Shown in pieces: positions 8,207 through 16,742 of a stretch of 34,452 bases of DNA (its first letter is position 1; every line of letters starts with the position of its first letter). This DNA is from Deltaproteobacteria bacterium (GTDB lineage Bacteria > Desulfobacterota > Desulfarculia > Adiutricales > JAFDHD01). The position numbers and the translations under genes were made by a program. The notes beneath the pieces were generated by a model. The model saw nothing but the letters and a program-made list of their open reading frames with translations. It was not told the origin of the DNA and did no database searches. The stretch lies in assembly GCA_019308995.1 (NCBI GenBank), contig JAFDHD010000021.1, positions 1-34,452 of the forward strand, written 5' to 3'.

Positions 8207-11134
8207 ATGAGCCAGGAAGAACTTGATAAAGATTCCGTATCATTTTTTGCAGGACTGGAAATTGGCGCTGTTTCCGTGAAATGGGTTCGCCGGACAAAAG
8301 ATGGAGAGACCATGGCTGAGGTGATCCAGCATGGAGGCAACCCCAGGCAAAAGGTCCGGGAACTTCTTGAACGCCATAAGTCTGGAAATAATGCGCGTCT
8401 CGTCGTGACCGGCCAGGCGGCCAGGCTTCTCCTGGACCTGCCTTACCGGGCCGAGACGGAATGCCTGGAAAAGGCCCTTGCGTTTCACGATCTTAAGCCC
8501 GACATTCTCCTGTCCCTGGGCGGGGAGACATTCAGCGTCTACCCCATGAAGGACGGCCTCATAAAAAATATTATTTCGACTTCCAAGTGCGCCGCAGGCA
8601 CCGGAGAATTCATTGTCCAGCAATTTCAAAGGATGGGCCTGTCTCTTAAGGAGGGCCTTAAGGCAAGTGAAAATGGCAGGATTATTCAGCTGGCCACCCG
8701 ATGTTCCGTGCACTGTAAGTCTGACGCCACTCATAAGCTCAACAAAGGTGAATGTCAACCCGGGGACATCGCAAAATCCCTGATCCATGATCTGGCGAAA
8801 AAGGTCAGCGAAATGGTTGACCTGGCCGGGTGGCCGACGCGCTTGATCGTGATTTCCGGCGGGGTGGCCAGGAACGAGCTCTTTGTTGAAAGCTTTCGCC
8901 GGTTCCACAAAGACGCAGAAGTGAAGGTGCTCCTGGAAAGTCCCTACCTTGAAACCTTCGGGGCCTCTCTTTACGCCTCGGAACTACCCCCCAAAACCAC
9001 CACCCCTTCAATCAACAAATGGATCAGGACTGCGGAGATCGAGTTCGAAACGCTCAAACCGCTCAAGGAGGCCGAGCCGCTCCTGGATTACAGGGTTCAG
9101 GCGAATACCCCTAAAGAAATCATTGAAGGCGCTTCTTATATCCTGAGCGTGGATGCCGGTTCAACCACCACCAAAGCGGTGCTGTTCAATGCGGCCGACG
9201 GTTCGGTGGGCGCGAGCTGTTATCTCCGTACTTTGGGGAATCCAGTTCTGGCGACAAAGAGGTGTCTGGAAGAACTCATCGAGCAGGTCGGGTTAAAATT
9301 CATAAAAATCATTCAAGCTGGCACGACCGGTTCAGCCAGGGAGATGGTTTCAGTGTATCTGGACAACTGCCTCACCTTTAATGAAATCCTGGCTCATGCC
9401 CGAGCGGCCTCCGAAGAAGTCCCGGACGTAGATACGGTCTTTGAAATCGGCGGCCAGGACTCGAAATTCATCTCTTTCCTGAAAGGGATTCCGATTGATT
9501 ACGCCATGAACGAGGGGTGTTCAGCCGGAACAGGCAGTTTTCTCGAGGAATCGGCCTCCGTGGACATGGGTGTCGCCATGGAGGAGATCAGCCGCCTGGC
9601 CGAAGAAAGCCTTTATCCGATTGCCTTTGGCGAACGGTGCGCCGCTTTTATCAATACTGATTTAAGGAACGCTCTGCAGCAGGGGGCCAGCCGGGAAGAT
9701 GTCATTGGCGGTCTGGTCTATTCTATTGCCGAGAATTATAACTCGCGCATTGTCGGTCCCCGGCACGTGGGGATGAATCTTCTCTTCCTGGGCGGCGTGG
9801 CCCTGAATAAGGCGGTGGCCCTGGCCATGGCCGCCCGGACGCAGCGCAAGATCGTGGTGCCTCCCCACCCCGAACTTATGGGGGCTGTGGGGATCGGTCT
9901 CATGACCAGGGATCTCCTGCGTCAGCATGACGCTCATGAGAAGGTTTATAAGCTTGAGGACCTCATCCAGGGCGAGCTGCAAGTCAAAGAAACCTTCCGC
10001 TGTAAAGCCTGCGAAAATAAATGCGAAATCCAGAGCATTGTCATCAGAGGCAAGAGTTACCCCTTTGGGGGGCTTTGTTCCAAATATGAAAAACTGCGTC
10101 ATGAAGGCGACCAGGTGAAAGAGGGCCGCGACCTGGTGGCTTTACGAAACAGGATCATGTTCGAGGAATTCGGGCCTCAACCCGTGGAAAACCGGCGCGG
10201 CGCCATCGGTCTGCCCATGGCGCTCACCACCCTTGAACTCTTTCCTTTTTATGTAAAACTCATCAACGCCTTGGGTTATGACGTCGTGCTTTCAAACCCT
10301 TCCAAGGCTGGAAACGCCAAAGCGACCTCAGCCATCTGTTATCCCTGCGAGGTTGTCCACGGGGCCGTCCATGACCTTTTGAACCGGGAGGTTGATTTTA
10401 TCCTTTTACCTCATGTCATTGAACTGGAAATACCTGAAGGTGCTCTTCACAGCTACACCTGTCCTTCGACGACCATTATACCGGATGTCATACGGGCAGC
10501 CTTTGAAGAGGCGGCCGATAAAATTCTCTCCCCCCATATTGCGCTTTCCAGGGACCTCATGGAAACGACCTTCAAAGAGATTGAGGAGATGGGCCTTTTA
10601 CTGGGGTTGGATGAGGACACGGCCAAAAAAGCGGGCCAGGAAGCCGTGTGGCACTATGAAAAGTTTAAGAAGGTCTATCGAGAACGAGCTAGAGAGGAAC
10701 TGGAAGCCTTGGCCAGGGAGCCAACGGTCGTCCTGGCGGGCCGGCCTTATTCTACCTGCTCCTCCGAGGTGAACCTGGCCTTGCCTCGCAAGATCACCAG
10801 TAGAGGCTTTCATGTCGTGCCGGTTGATATGCTGCCTCCATTAAGTGACGCTTTGCCTCAGCGTGATGTCTGGCACTTTACCCAACAGATCAGCAATGCT
10901 GTGAGGCATGTTCAGAATAATTCCAATTTATATATCTGCCTTCTTTCCTGTTTTTCCTGCGGACCTGACGCCAGCATGTATCACTACTTCCGCCAGACGC
11001 TCTCGGGGCAGACCTTCTGTTACCTTGAGATTGATTCACACACGGCCCATGCCGGTTTTGAGACGCGCGTGGGCGCGTTCCTTGATATTATTGAAGGGCG
11101 GCGGCGCAAGGGAGAAGACCAAAAACCGAAGTGA
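8207..11134 (+). CDS. Acyl-CoA dehydratase activase-type protein: two BcrAD/BadFG/HgdC ATPase domains plus DUF2229-like region
   Basis: A 975-residue protein related to the ATP-dependent electron donors of 2-hydroxyacyl-CoA dehydratases and benzoyl-CoA reductases. Two ASKHA ATPase domains occur in tandem. Domain 1 (about 14-260) has a degenerate phosphate loop (GLEIGAVSVK) but keeps KCAAGTGEF (Cys128), RCSVHCKSD (Cys166) and SGGVARN. Domain 2 (about 312-570) is canonical: SVDAGSTTTKAV, IGGQDSKF, NEGCSAGTGSF (Cys438), GERCAAF (Cys478), LGGVALN. In HgdC the two equivalent cysteines ligate a 4Fe-4S cluster at the dimer interface, so both domains could supply ligands. The remainder (about 598-960) starts with a cysteine cluster (CKACENKC) and has the CYPCEVVHG motif of the dehydratase-like DUF2229 region. 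ATG at 8207 has GAGG 8 bases upstream. The partner gene starts 23 bases after its stop. Confidence 0.85.
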   Translation: MSQEELDKDSVSFFAGLEIGAVSVKWVRRTKDGETMAEVIQHGGNPRQKVRELLERHKSGNNARLVVTGQAARLLLDLPYRAETECLEKALAFHDLKPDILLSLGGETFSVYPMKDGLIKNIISTSKCAAGTGEFIVQQFQRMGLSLKEGLKASENGRIIQLATRCSVHCKSDATHKLNKGECQPGDIAKSLIHDLAKKVSEMVDLAGWPTRLIVISGGVARNELFVESFRRFHKDAEVKVLLESPYLETFGASLYASELPPKTTTPSINKWIRTAEIEFETLKPLKEAEPLLDYRVQANTPKEIIEGASYILSVDAGSTTTKAVLFNAADGSVGASCYLRTLGNPVLATKRCLEELIEQVGLKFIKIIQAGTTGSAREMVSVYLDNCLTFNEILAHARAASEEVPDVDTVFEIGGQDSKFISFLKGIPIDYAMNEGCSAGTGSFLEESASVDMGVAMEEISRLAEESLYPIAFGERCAAFINTDLRNALQQGASREDVIGGLVYSIAENYNSRIVGPRHVGMNLLFLGGVALNKAVALAMAARTQRKIVVPPHPELMGAVGIGLMTRDLLRQHDAHEKVYKLEDLIQGELQVKETFRCKACENKCEIQSIVIRGKSYPFGGLCSKYEKLRHEGDQVKEGRDLVALRNRIMFEEFGPQPVENRRGAIGLPMALTTLELFPFYVKLINALGYDVVLSNPSKAGNAKATSAICYPCEVVHGAVHDLLNREVDFILLPHVIELEIPEGALHSYTCPSTTIIPDVIRAAFEEAADKILSPHIALSRDLMETTFKEIEEMGLLLGLDEDTAKKAGQEAVWHYEKFKKVYRERAREELEALAREPTVVLAGRPYSTCSSEVNLALPRKITSRGFHVVPVDMLPPLSDALPQRDVWHFTQQISNAVRHVQNNSNLYICLLSCFSCGPDASMYHYFRQTLSGQTFCYLEIDSHTAHAGFETRVGAFLDIIEGRRRKGEDQKPK

Positions 11135-11157
11135 GCTCGCGCCAAGGAGAAAAATCC

Positions 11158-12507
11158 ATGGATCAACCGCAAGCCAAACGGGCACGGCTTTCTGAAAAAT
11201 TTGACTACATTATAGCTAGCGATGGCCAGAGGGTGGAATATGACGACCCGCGCCTGGTGCATATCTGGACTATTGACCACAGCCGCTTTACCTTGCGTAT
11301 GATTGCTAAAGTTTATGAAAGAAGCGGGCGGAAATTCAGGTTCTGCGATGCGACCAGTACCGAGGTGATGCAGTACGCCAAAAAAGTGTGCTCAGGCCGG
11401 GAATGCATCCCCATGACCGCCATGGTCGGGGCCGTATTAAAAGATATTTACCACCAACGAAGCAAGGATGAAATATCAATTTACATCACCCTGGATCAGC
11501 AGGGGCCCTGCCAGAATGGCGCATGGCCCGTGGTTTGGGAGACTTTTGTCCAGCGGCTTAATTTAAAAAATGTCATCTCCGGCGTCATGCCCAGCCTGGC
11601 GAACAACCAGCTCGGGCTAGGGGATGAACACACCAGGACGGTGAACAAGTGTCTCCTTCTGGGAGATTCGTTCGAAGAGGCGGAAAATACGCTGAAATGC
11701 CTGGCGCAAGACAAAGATGCGGCTCTAAAGACGTTCGAAGCTGAGTTCGAACGATTCACTGCGTCTTTCAAACTGGGGGATAAGGCCATTGAACCGGCTT
11801 TAAACGCATGGGCGGAAAAGATGGCCCAAATACCTCTTAAGGCTTCAGTCGAGGAAACCCCAAAGGTGTTGATCTTCGGAGGGTTAAATCTACTGTTTGT
11901 CCATTATCCGGCCACCAGTTATTTTATCGAACAGGGTATCCTTCCCAAGGTGGTTGATTATGCCGAAGGCTCCTGCTGGATAGAAGCGGAAAACCTTGTC
12001 AGATACGGCTTTAAAAAGGGTCTGATCACGCCAAAGGAACACTTCTCCTTCAAGCCCCCGAAAAAAGATAAAAAAGAGGCCTTGACTGCGAGAAAGGCCA
12101 GGTTAGGCGTCTTTCTCATTGAATCCCTGCGCAAGCAGTTTCGCGAAATTATGGAAAAATCAGGCCTCCTGTTTGACGAGCCCATCCCCTTTTCCGAACT
12201 GGCCCAGGAAGGCCATCAGTATGTTTCCTATAATGGAATGACTGAAACCTCCATCATCACCGGGAGGTACGTCTGCTCCATCAAAAGCGGCTTATATGAC
12301 GGCCTGGTAAATCTGGGTTCGTTTAACTGCCAGCCCGCTATGAACTCACAAGCGATCATCCGGCCTCTGGCCAATAGAAGCGATGTTCCCTATGTCGCTA
12401 TTGATTGTGAGGGGCCCTGGATATCCACCAACCAAAAGAGACTCCTCGAAACCATCGCCGTACAGGCGAAAAGGATTCGAAAAAAGAAAAATGCAAGGCG
12501 TTCTTGA
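11158..12507 (+). CDS. 2-hydroxyacyl-CoA dehydratase-like protein, partner of the activase
   Basis: A 449-residue protein resembling the C-terminal portion of the very large (about 1400 residues) activase/dehydratase fusion proteins. Supporting motifs are CSGRECIPMTAMVGAVL near residue 85, which matches the GKECLPC-type motif, and ITLDQQGPCQNG, which matches the FMPTAQGPCRFG-type motif of those proteins. A weakly conserved later part has FSELAQEGHQYVSYNGM and ends in a Lys/Arg-rich tail. ATG at 11158 is preceded by AAGGAG (11144-11149) at 8 bases; the frame also opens with a GTG at 11131 overlapping the previous stop, which is less likely. Adjacent placement and combined length (975+449) suggest the two chains form one functional unit. 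The exact substrate is unknown. Confidence 0.7.
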   Translation: MDQPQAKRARLSEKFDYIIASDGQRVEYDDPRLVHIWTIDHSRFTLRMIAKVYERSGRKFRFCDATSTEVMQYAKKVCSGRECIPMTAMVGAVLKDIYHQRSKDEISIYITLDQQGPCQNGAWPVVWETFVQRLNLKNVISGVMPSLANNQLGLGDEHTRTVNKCLLLGDSFEEAENTLKCLAQDKDAALKTFEAEFERFTASFKLGDKAIEPALNAWAEKMAQIPLKASVEETPKVLIFGGLNLLFVHYPATSYFIEQGILPKVVDYAEGSCWIEAENLVRYGFKKGLITPKEHFSFKPPKKDKKEALTARKARLGVFLIESLRKQFREIMEKSGLLFDEPIPFSELAQEGHQYVSYNGMTETSIITGRYVCSIKSGLYDGLVNLGSFNCQPAMNSQAIIRPLANRSDVPYVAIDCEGPWISTNQKRLLETIAVQAKRIRKKKNARRS

Positions 12508-12638
12508 AACACCTTTTCCTTATCTTATTACTGGAAAAATCAAGGAAGAGTTGAAGTCAATCGGGGGAAATCCTTGTAAAAGAAGGAATTATAAAATTGA
12601 TCGTGAAGTATTGCCTGTTTTATAAACCTGTGCCAGCA

Positions 12639-12668
12639 TTGACATACTGATTAATAATAAGCTAAAAT
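12639..12668 (+). promoter_or_regulatory. Sigma-70-type promoter of the DUF169-CoaE operon
   Basis: TTGACA at 12639-12644, an 18-base spacer and TAAAAT at 12663-12668 give a near-consensus promoter about 70 bases before the ATG at 12737. It lies in the 229-bp gap after the dehydratase-like gene and would make the following four genes an independent transcription unit. Confidence 0.65.
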
Positions 12669-12736
12669 GGTTAAACTTGGCTTTGGCCGGTCATTTTGCA
12701 GATAGCCGGCTTAAATACGAAAACAAGGAGAAGGCA

Positions 12737-14173
12737 ATGAATACAAGTCGTGACTGGGAAAAATTGATTCGAAGGATGGAATTGTTGATGAGGCTAAAAT
12801 CCTTTCCAGTAGCCTTTAAACTGCTGGAGGATAAAACAAAGCTTGATGAAATCCTATTTATGCGCAGGTTAGATCACCCATCTACACTTTGCCAGCTCAT
12901 CAACCTTGTCAGGAGTTTTGATTGGACAGTTGGTGCAGATGTTGACGGTCTTCTGGGCAATAACTGCGCTTCTATTATCGGTCTTTCTGATATCCCTCAA
13001 TTCATGAAAGAGGGGATATTTAGAAGTATCGTCTGGACCCAGAGCCGGGCAGATGGCAAGAAGTATGAAAACTCGATTCCTCGCCTGCCCCTGGGAAAAT
13101 ATGAGGCAGTGGCAATGGCGCCGCTCGTCTATAAACCATTTGAGCCTGATATTGTCCTTATCTATGCCAATCCGGCTCAAATGATGCTTCTTATTAACTC
13201 CCTGCAATTCGAAGACTATGAGGTCATGGAATTCTATTGTGTCGGTGAAACGTCCTGTGCTGACGCTATTGCCAGGTGCTATTTGACGAACAAACCTTCC
13301 CTGACCATCCCCTGCTATGGTGAGCGCCGCTATGGTCACGCTCAGGATGATGAATTGGTCATGGCGGTGCCAGCCGAGTTGATGGAAAAGGCTCTTCGGG
13401 GGATGGAGGCTCTTTACAAAAGAGGCATTCGCTACCCCATCAGCTACGCGGGTGCTGAACAAGACGTGGCCCACGCCTTTCCGGAAACCTACAGCGGCCA
13501 GGAAAGATATCTCGCTTTAAGAGGAAAAGACAACAGACTGCTTCTAGGCGTTACCGGGGGCATTGCCACCGGTAAGACTGCTGTTGCGAAAATGCTGGAA
13601 GAACTGGGCGCACCGATTATTGATTTTGATGTGCTCAGCAGGGTGGTCGTGGACCCGGATAAACCTGCCTGGCAGGACATCGTTAATTTCTTTGGGGAGC
13701 AGGTCCTCCAGGAAGATCGTGCTTTAGACCGGAAAAAACTTTCTGAGATCGTTTTTCAAGACATGGAGAAGCGGAAAAAACTCGAAGGCTTCATTCATCC
13801 AAGAATCGGGGAGGAATTTGCCAGACTGGTTGAGGAATACGCTCGTCAGGACCCGGATGCTATCATTCAGGTGGTGATACCTCTCCTGATAGAAACGAAC
13901 ATGCATCCTATTTTTCATCATCTTTTAATGGTTTATGCCCCGGAGGAAGTACAGGTTAAACGTCTCGTGGAACGGGACAATATCACGGAAGAAATGGCTA
14001 TGAATATAATCAAGTCCCAGTTATCTGTCGAAGAGAAAAAAGGCTATTGCGATTTGCTTGTTGATAACTCAGGTTCACTTGAAGATACGCGTAAACAGGT
14101 TGAGGAGCTTTGGGAGCAATTAAAAAAAATTCAGCAGGAACGCAAGGAAAAGAAGAAAACATCTGAAGCGTGA
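12737..14173 (+). CDS. coaE: DUF169 domain-dephospho-CoA kinase fusion
   Basis: A 478-residue two-domain protein. Residues about 1-245 form a DUF169 domain: N-terminal PVAFKLLED, a central CASIIGL, and the diagnostic cysteine-containing CADAIARC, LTIPCYGERRYG and DDELVMAVP patterns. Residues about 265-465 are a complete dephospho-CoA kinase: P-loop GGIATGKT (274-281), the IIDFDVLSR substrate motif, LDRKKLSEIVF, HPRIGEEF, IPLLIET and the C-terminal LVERDNITEEMA lid region. CoaE phosphorylates the ribose 3'-OH of dephospho-CoA, the last step of CoA synthesis. ATG at 12737 is placed 6 bases after AAGGAG (12725-12730); an upstream TTG in frame lacks such a site. The tail is Lys/Glu-rich. DUF169 has no settled function, so the role of the fusion is open. 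No stop or frame change separates the domains. Confidence 0.85.
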   Translation: MNTSRDWEKLIRRMELLMRLKSFPVAFKLLEDKTKLDEILFMRRLDHPSTLCQLINLVRSFDWTVGADVDGLLGNNCASIIGLSDIPQFMKEGIFRSIVWTQSRADGKKYENSIPRLPLGKYEAVAMAPLVYKPFEPDIVLIYANPAQMMLLINSLQFEDYEVMEFYCVGETSCADAIARCYLTNKPSLTIPCYGERRYGHAQDDELVMAVPAELMEKALRGMEALYKRGIRYPISYAGAEQDVAHAFPETYSGQERYLALRGKDNRLLLGVTGGIATGKTAVAKMLEELGAPIIDFDVLSRVVVDPDKPAWQDIVNFFGEQVLQEDRALDRKKLSEIVFQDMEKRKKLEGFIHPRIGEEFARLVEEYARQDPDAIIQVVIPLLIETNMHPIFHHLLMVYAPEEVQVKRLVERDNITEEMAMNIIKSQLSVEEKKGYCDLLVDNSGSLEDTRKQVEELWEQLKKIQQERKEKKKTSEA

Positions 14174-14207
14174 TTTCCGCTGATATCATGGTTACAGGAG
14201 TATAAAA

Positions 14208-14702
14208 ATGGTTTTACGCTTTTTAAGGGAAAAGGTCGTTGAGGTGGAACCTCTGGCTGATGGAGAACTGGCTGTAACGTGGAAACTTGCCGACGACTTA
14301 TTAGAAGCTGAAATCCAGATGAAAGTCCTTCCTCCGGATTTGGAAATAACGGAAGCACAGGCCCGCATTATTCGTGCGCCTCATGCAGCGTGTGCGTCCG
14401 TTCCGGATTTGATTGAAAAAGTTGAAGGGGTTCGCATCGGACCGGGCTTGCGCAAGATCGTAAAAGGATTGATAGACGGTCCTGATGGATGCAGCACTTT
14501 GACTGCTGGAGTGCTGGAGTGCTGTAACGCCGTTATTCTTCATTTCACCAGACCGGGTATTCAGGCTGGAGACGGTTTGGTGTTAACCGAGGAAGAGCAA
14601 ATTGCCAGAGGGCGTGAAAATTTGAAAAGAAATCCTCGTCTGGTTCGAAGCTGCATCGCCTTTGCTGACGACAGCCCTATCATGCAGGGCCTCGGCCTTT
14701 AA
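14208..14702 (+). CDS. DUF2889-like protein, copy 1
   Basis: A 164-residue soluble protein without signal peptide. The pattern of a beta-rich N-terminal half (EAEIQMKV, then a strand with ARIIRAPHAAC), followed by VRIGPGLRKIV, GCSTLTAGVLECCNAVI and a short C-terminal helix matches the DUF2889 family, where the GC-x-HL-x-ELL-type motif is diagnostic. The function of DUF2889 proteins is not known. It starts 34 bases after the CoaE fusion with AGGAG ahead of the ATG, and is followed 11 bases later by a second, divergent member of the same family. Four cysteines are present, including a CC pair. The family call is by pattern only. Confidence 0.6.
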   Translation: MVLRFLREKVVEVEPLADGELAVTWKLADDLLEAEIQMKVLPPDLEITEAQARIIRAPHAACASVPDLIEKVEGVRIGPGLRKIVKGLIDGPDGCSTLTAGVLECCNAVILHFTRPGIQAGDGLVLTEEEQIARGRENLKRNPRLVRSCIAFADDSPIMQGLGL

Positions 14703-14713
14703 GGAGTGAAAAG

Positions 14714-15169
14714 ATGATTACATTTAGTCGAAGTTCAATCGTTGGGGCGGAGTTTCCGGACGATAAAACCGTGCGGTTCCACGGCTCCCAGACAGACCAC
14801 ATCTATGATATGGAAATAGAAGTGGATGTCCGCATCCCTGAAGGCGAGATCGTGGCCATTAAGGGATGGATGAAACGATATACCACCCCCATATGCCCCC
14901 AAGCGGTGGATGTCCTTCAAATGGCCGTCGGGATATCGCTTCGGGAGGAAGGCTGGGATTCCCAGATCATGAGGGAAATTGGGCGCAAAGGCTGTGAGCA
15001 TTTCGCCGAGATTCTGATCGAATGCGGCCGGTGCCTGGATCAGGCCCGAATGGCCAGAGAGCTTTATCAGCCCGTCATGGAGGATGCAACCATTGATCAG
15101 AATGAGTTCACCCGGAGCTGGGTCAAGGAACATCCAGATATCCAGGGTTCCTGCCTGGCCCGAAGCTAG
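14714..15169 (+). CDS. DUF2889-like protein, copy 2
   Basis: A 151-residue paralogue of the preceding protein. It shows the DUF2889 arrangement more clearly: an N-terminal region with RFHGSQTDHIYDMEIEVDV, then KGWMKRYTTPICPQAVDVL, GISLREEGWDSQIM and the GCEHFAEILIECGRCLDQA motif that corresponds to the conserved GCTHLxELL segment. Sequence identity to copy 1 is low, so the duplication is old or the two were assembled separately. An AAGGAG site lies just before ATG 14714 and the PHP gene follows after 9 bases, so all are in one operon. The two copies may form a heteromer; this is inference. Confidence 0.65.
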   Translation: MITFSRSSIVGAEFPDDKTVRFHGSQTDHIYDMEIEVDVRIPEGEIVAIKGWMKRYTTPICPQAVDVLQMAVGISLREEGWDSQIMREIGRKGCEHFAEILIECGRCLDQARMARELYQPVMEDATIDQNEFTRSWVKEHPDIQGSCLARS

Positions 15170-15178
15170 GGGGTTGAG

Positions 15179-15805
15179 ATGCGCGTTGATCTGCATATAC
15201 ACACCAGCCCCCGCTCTCTCTGCAGCCACATTGATCCTCCTGACCTGATCCAGGAAGTCAAGCGGTTAGGCCTGGACGGATTCTGTTTGACCGAACACCA
15301 GGTTATCTGGGACCCTCACGAGGTGGATGAACTGGCCCGGGACGAAGGCATCAAAATCTTCAGAGGAAATGAGATCACCACCAATCAGGGGGACATCCTG
15401 GTCTTTGGGTATGAGGAGGACCTCCAGGGGGTGGTGCCCATCAAAGTTCTTCACAACAAGGTCAGAGAGGCCAATGGTTTTATGATCGCGGCTCATCCCT
15501 TCCGCGGCTTTAAAACTTTCGGAATTGGCCAGCTCAAGATGAATGTGGACCAGGCCTGCAAGCGAAAGGTCTTTCAGTACATAGACAGCATTGAGGTCAG
15601 AAATGGCAAGCTCAATGAACAGGAGAACGATATGGCCAGCCAGGTGGCCGAACGCCTGGGCCTCCCGGGCACGGCAGGCAGCGATGCCCATAACCTTGAT
15701 GAAGTCGGAAAATGGATCACTGTTTTCGAACGGGACGTCCAGAATGAACAGGAGCTGATGGAGGAACTCCGCGCCGGACGGTTCACCATTGGATCAGCAC
15801 GATAA
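15179..15805 (+). CDS. PHP-domain metal-dependent phosphoesterase
   Basis: A 208-residue PHP (polymerase and histidinol phosphatase) hydrolase. Metal-binding motifs are in order: DLHIHTSP at the N-terminus, LTEHQVIWD, GNEITT with the conserved Glu, AAHPFRG and the C-terminal GSDAHNLDEVG. These supply the three-metal cluster used to hydrolyse phosphoesters. It is a stand-alone domain, without polymerase or TrpH-type extension. ATG at 15179 follows the AGGGGG at 15168-15173. It is the last gene of the CoaE operon; a nucleotide or CoA-derived phosphoester is a possible substrate, but nothing in the sequence fixes it. Confidence 0.85.
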   Translation: MRVDLHIHTSPRSLCSHIDPPDLIQEVKRLGLDGFCLTEHQVIWDPHEVDELARDEGIKIFRGNEITTNQGDILVFGYEEDLQGVVPIKVLHNKVREANGFMIAAHPFRGFKTFGIGQLKMNVDQACKRKVFQYIDSIEVRNGKLNEQENDMASQVAERLGLPGTAGSDAHNLDEVGKWITVFERDVQNEQELMEELRAGRFTIGSAR

Positions 15806-15857
15806 AAAGGGAAGCGTTCTGAGGCCAGTCTGATTCTTCAAGGAAGACCATACTTTA

Positions 15858-15882
15858 GGGGGAACTTAAAAAAGTCCCTCCC
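15858..15882 (+). terminator. Possible imperfect hairpin after the PHP gene
   Basis: A GGGGGAACTT segment can pair with AAGTCCC around an A4 loop with one bulged base, followed by a T-containing but interrupted stretch. It lies about 50 bases after the PHP stop and may end the CoaE operon. Confidence 0.3.
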
Positions 15883-15990
15883 TTGACTTGTTATTGATTT
15901 CAGTTCATCTCCAAAAGAATTGATGAAAAAAAACTATGTAACCAGATATTTGACATCAGAAAAAATTCGAGCAAAGTGGCTTATCCACGG

Positions 15991-16169
15991 GTTTATTGAT
16001 TAAGGTTCTGATATTGTTGAATTTAGGAGCAATCTAATATTTTTAATGCCTGGGGAAATCCTCCCAGTTCCCTTTACAAAAGGTGGGAGTGCTAAAAATC
16101 CCCCTTTTCTAAAGGGGGATTAAGGGGAATTTTTTTAAAGCCGAGTGTTTAATCAATAACACTCTGGCT
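15991..16169. repeat. MITE-like palindromic intergenic repeat
   Basis: The core is a perfect 11-bp stem with a 3-base loop: AATCCCCCTTT (16097-16107) and AAAGGGGGATT (16111-16121), with an adjoining TAAGGGGAATTTTTTT. Upstream at 16052-16090 is a degraded second arm (GGGAAATCCTCCC then AGGTGGGAG). The whole is bounded by an 11-bp inverted pair, TTATTGATTAA (15993-16003) and TTAATCAATAA (16149-16159), and the right end forms its own hairpin (16139-16169). C5/G5 palindromes of this type are scattered in many Desulfobacterota genomes; they carry no coding capacity. Confidence 0.55.
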
Positions 16170-16325
16170 GAACCGACCGGCCTATTTACATAGAATCATT
16201 CCAATCTATTGAAATTGCAACTGATTATATTACAATCCAATACCAATAATTGACTGCGAAACACTGGTAAAATGATCAACAAAACCGGAGATGAACCGCA
16301 ATTCTTCATCTCTAAGGAGAAGAAA

Positions 16326-16691
16326 ATGGAAAAGATATTGATTGTGGGCTGTAAACGGGCCATGGATGACGTCTGTATCGGATGTTCGAGATGTATGGTC
16401 GGATTTAACCGACGGGAAGGCGAGTTCAGCCGTTATAAGGACCAGGAAGCTGGATTAATGGGCCTTTTGAATTGTGGTGACTGCCCGGGCGCGACCATTG
16501 TCACCAGGCTGGCTCAGGTCAATCTCTGGAACGCGCCCATGGAAGAAAAGGTGACCAAGGTCCATGTGGCTCCCTGTGTCATAGATCACTGCCCTTACAA
16601 GGATACGATCCTGGCCAAGATCAAGGCCAAGTGCGGCGTAGAGGTCATCGAAGGCACTCACCCCTACATGCCGGAAGACATCTTTGCCTGA
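16326..16691 (+). CDS. CGGC domain protein
   Basis: A 121-residue small cysteine-rich protein. It begins KILIVGCKRAMDDVCIGCSRC, giving the N-terminal Cys and the C-x2-C-x2-C cluster, followed by LLNCGDCPGATIV, the CGGC-type motif (here CGDC), and VHVAPCVIDHCPYKD. These cysteines are in the pattern expected for metal or redox-centre binding; CGGC domain proteins are common in anaerobes and of unproven function. ATG at 16326 was chosen because AAGGAG (16314-16319) is 6 bases upstream; an ATG 54 bases earlier in frame has no site. It is followed 51 bases later by a hypothetical protein gene on the same strand. Confidence 0.75.
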   Translation: MEKILIVGCKRAMDDVCIGCSRCMVGFNRREGEFSRYKDQEAGLMGLLNCGDCPGATIVTRLAQVNLWNAPMEEKVTKVHVAPCVIDHCPYKDTILAKIKAKCGVEVIEGTHPYMPEDIFA

Positions 16692-16742
16692 GCCTTTGTC
16701 GGGGTGTGATAACCTCAGGCCAAATCCTGAGGAGGGGTTCGT

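Noticed and set aside
8008-8226. 72-residue open frame in the gap before the activase gene
   Set aside because: No ribosome site or family pattern, and it overlaps the activase start in another frame.
15980-15989. TTATCCACG, one DnaA-box-like sequence
   Set aside because: A single near-match with no cluster, no AT-rich unwinding element and no replication gene nearby; not an origin.
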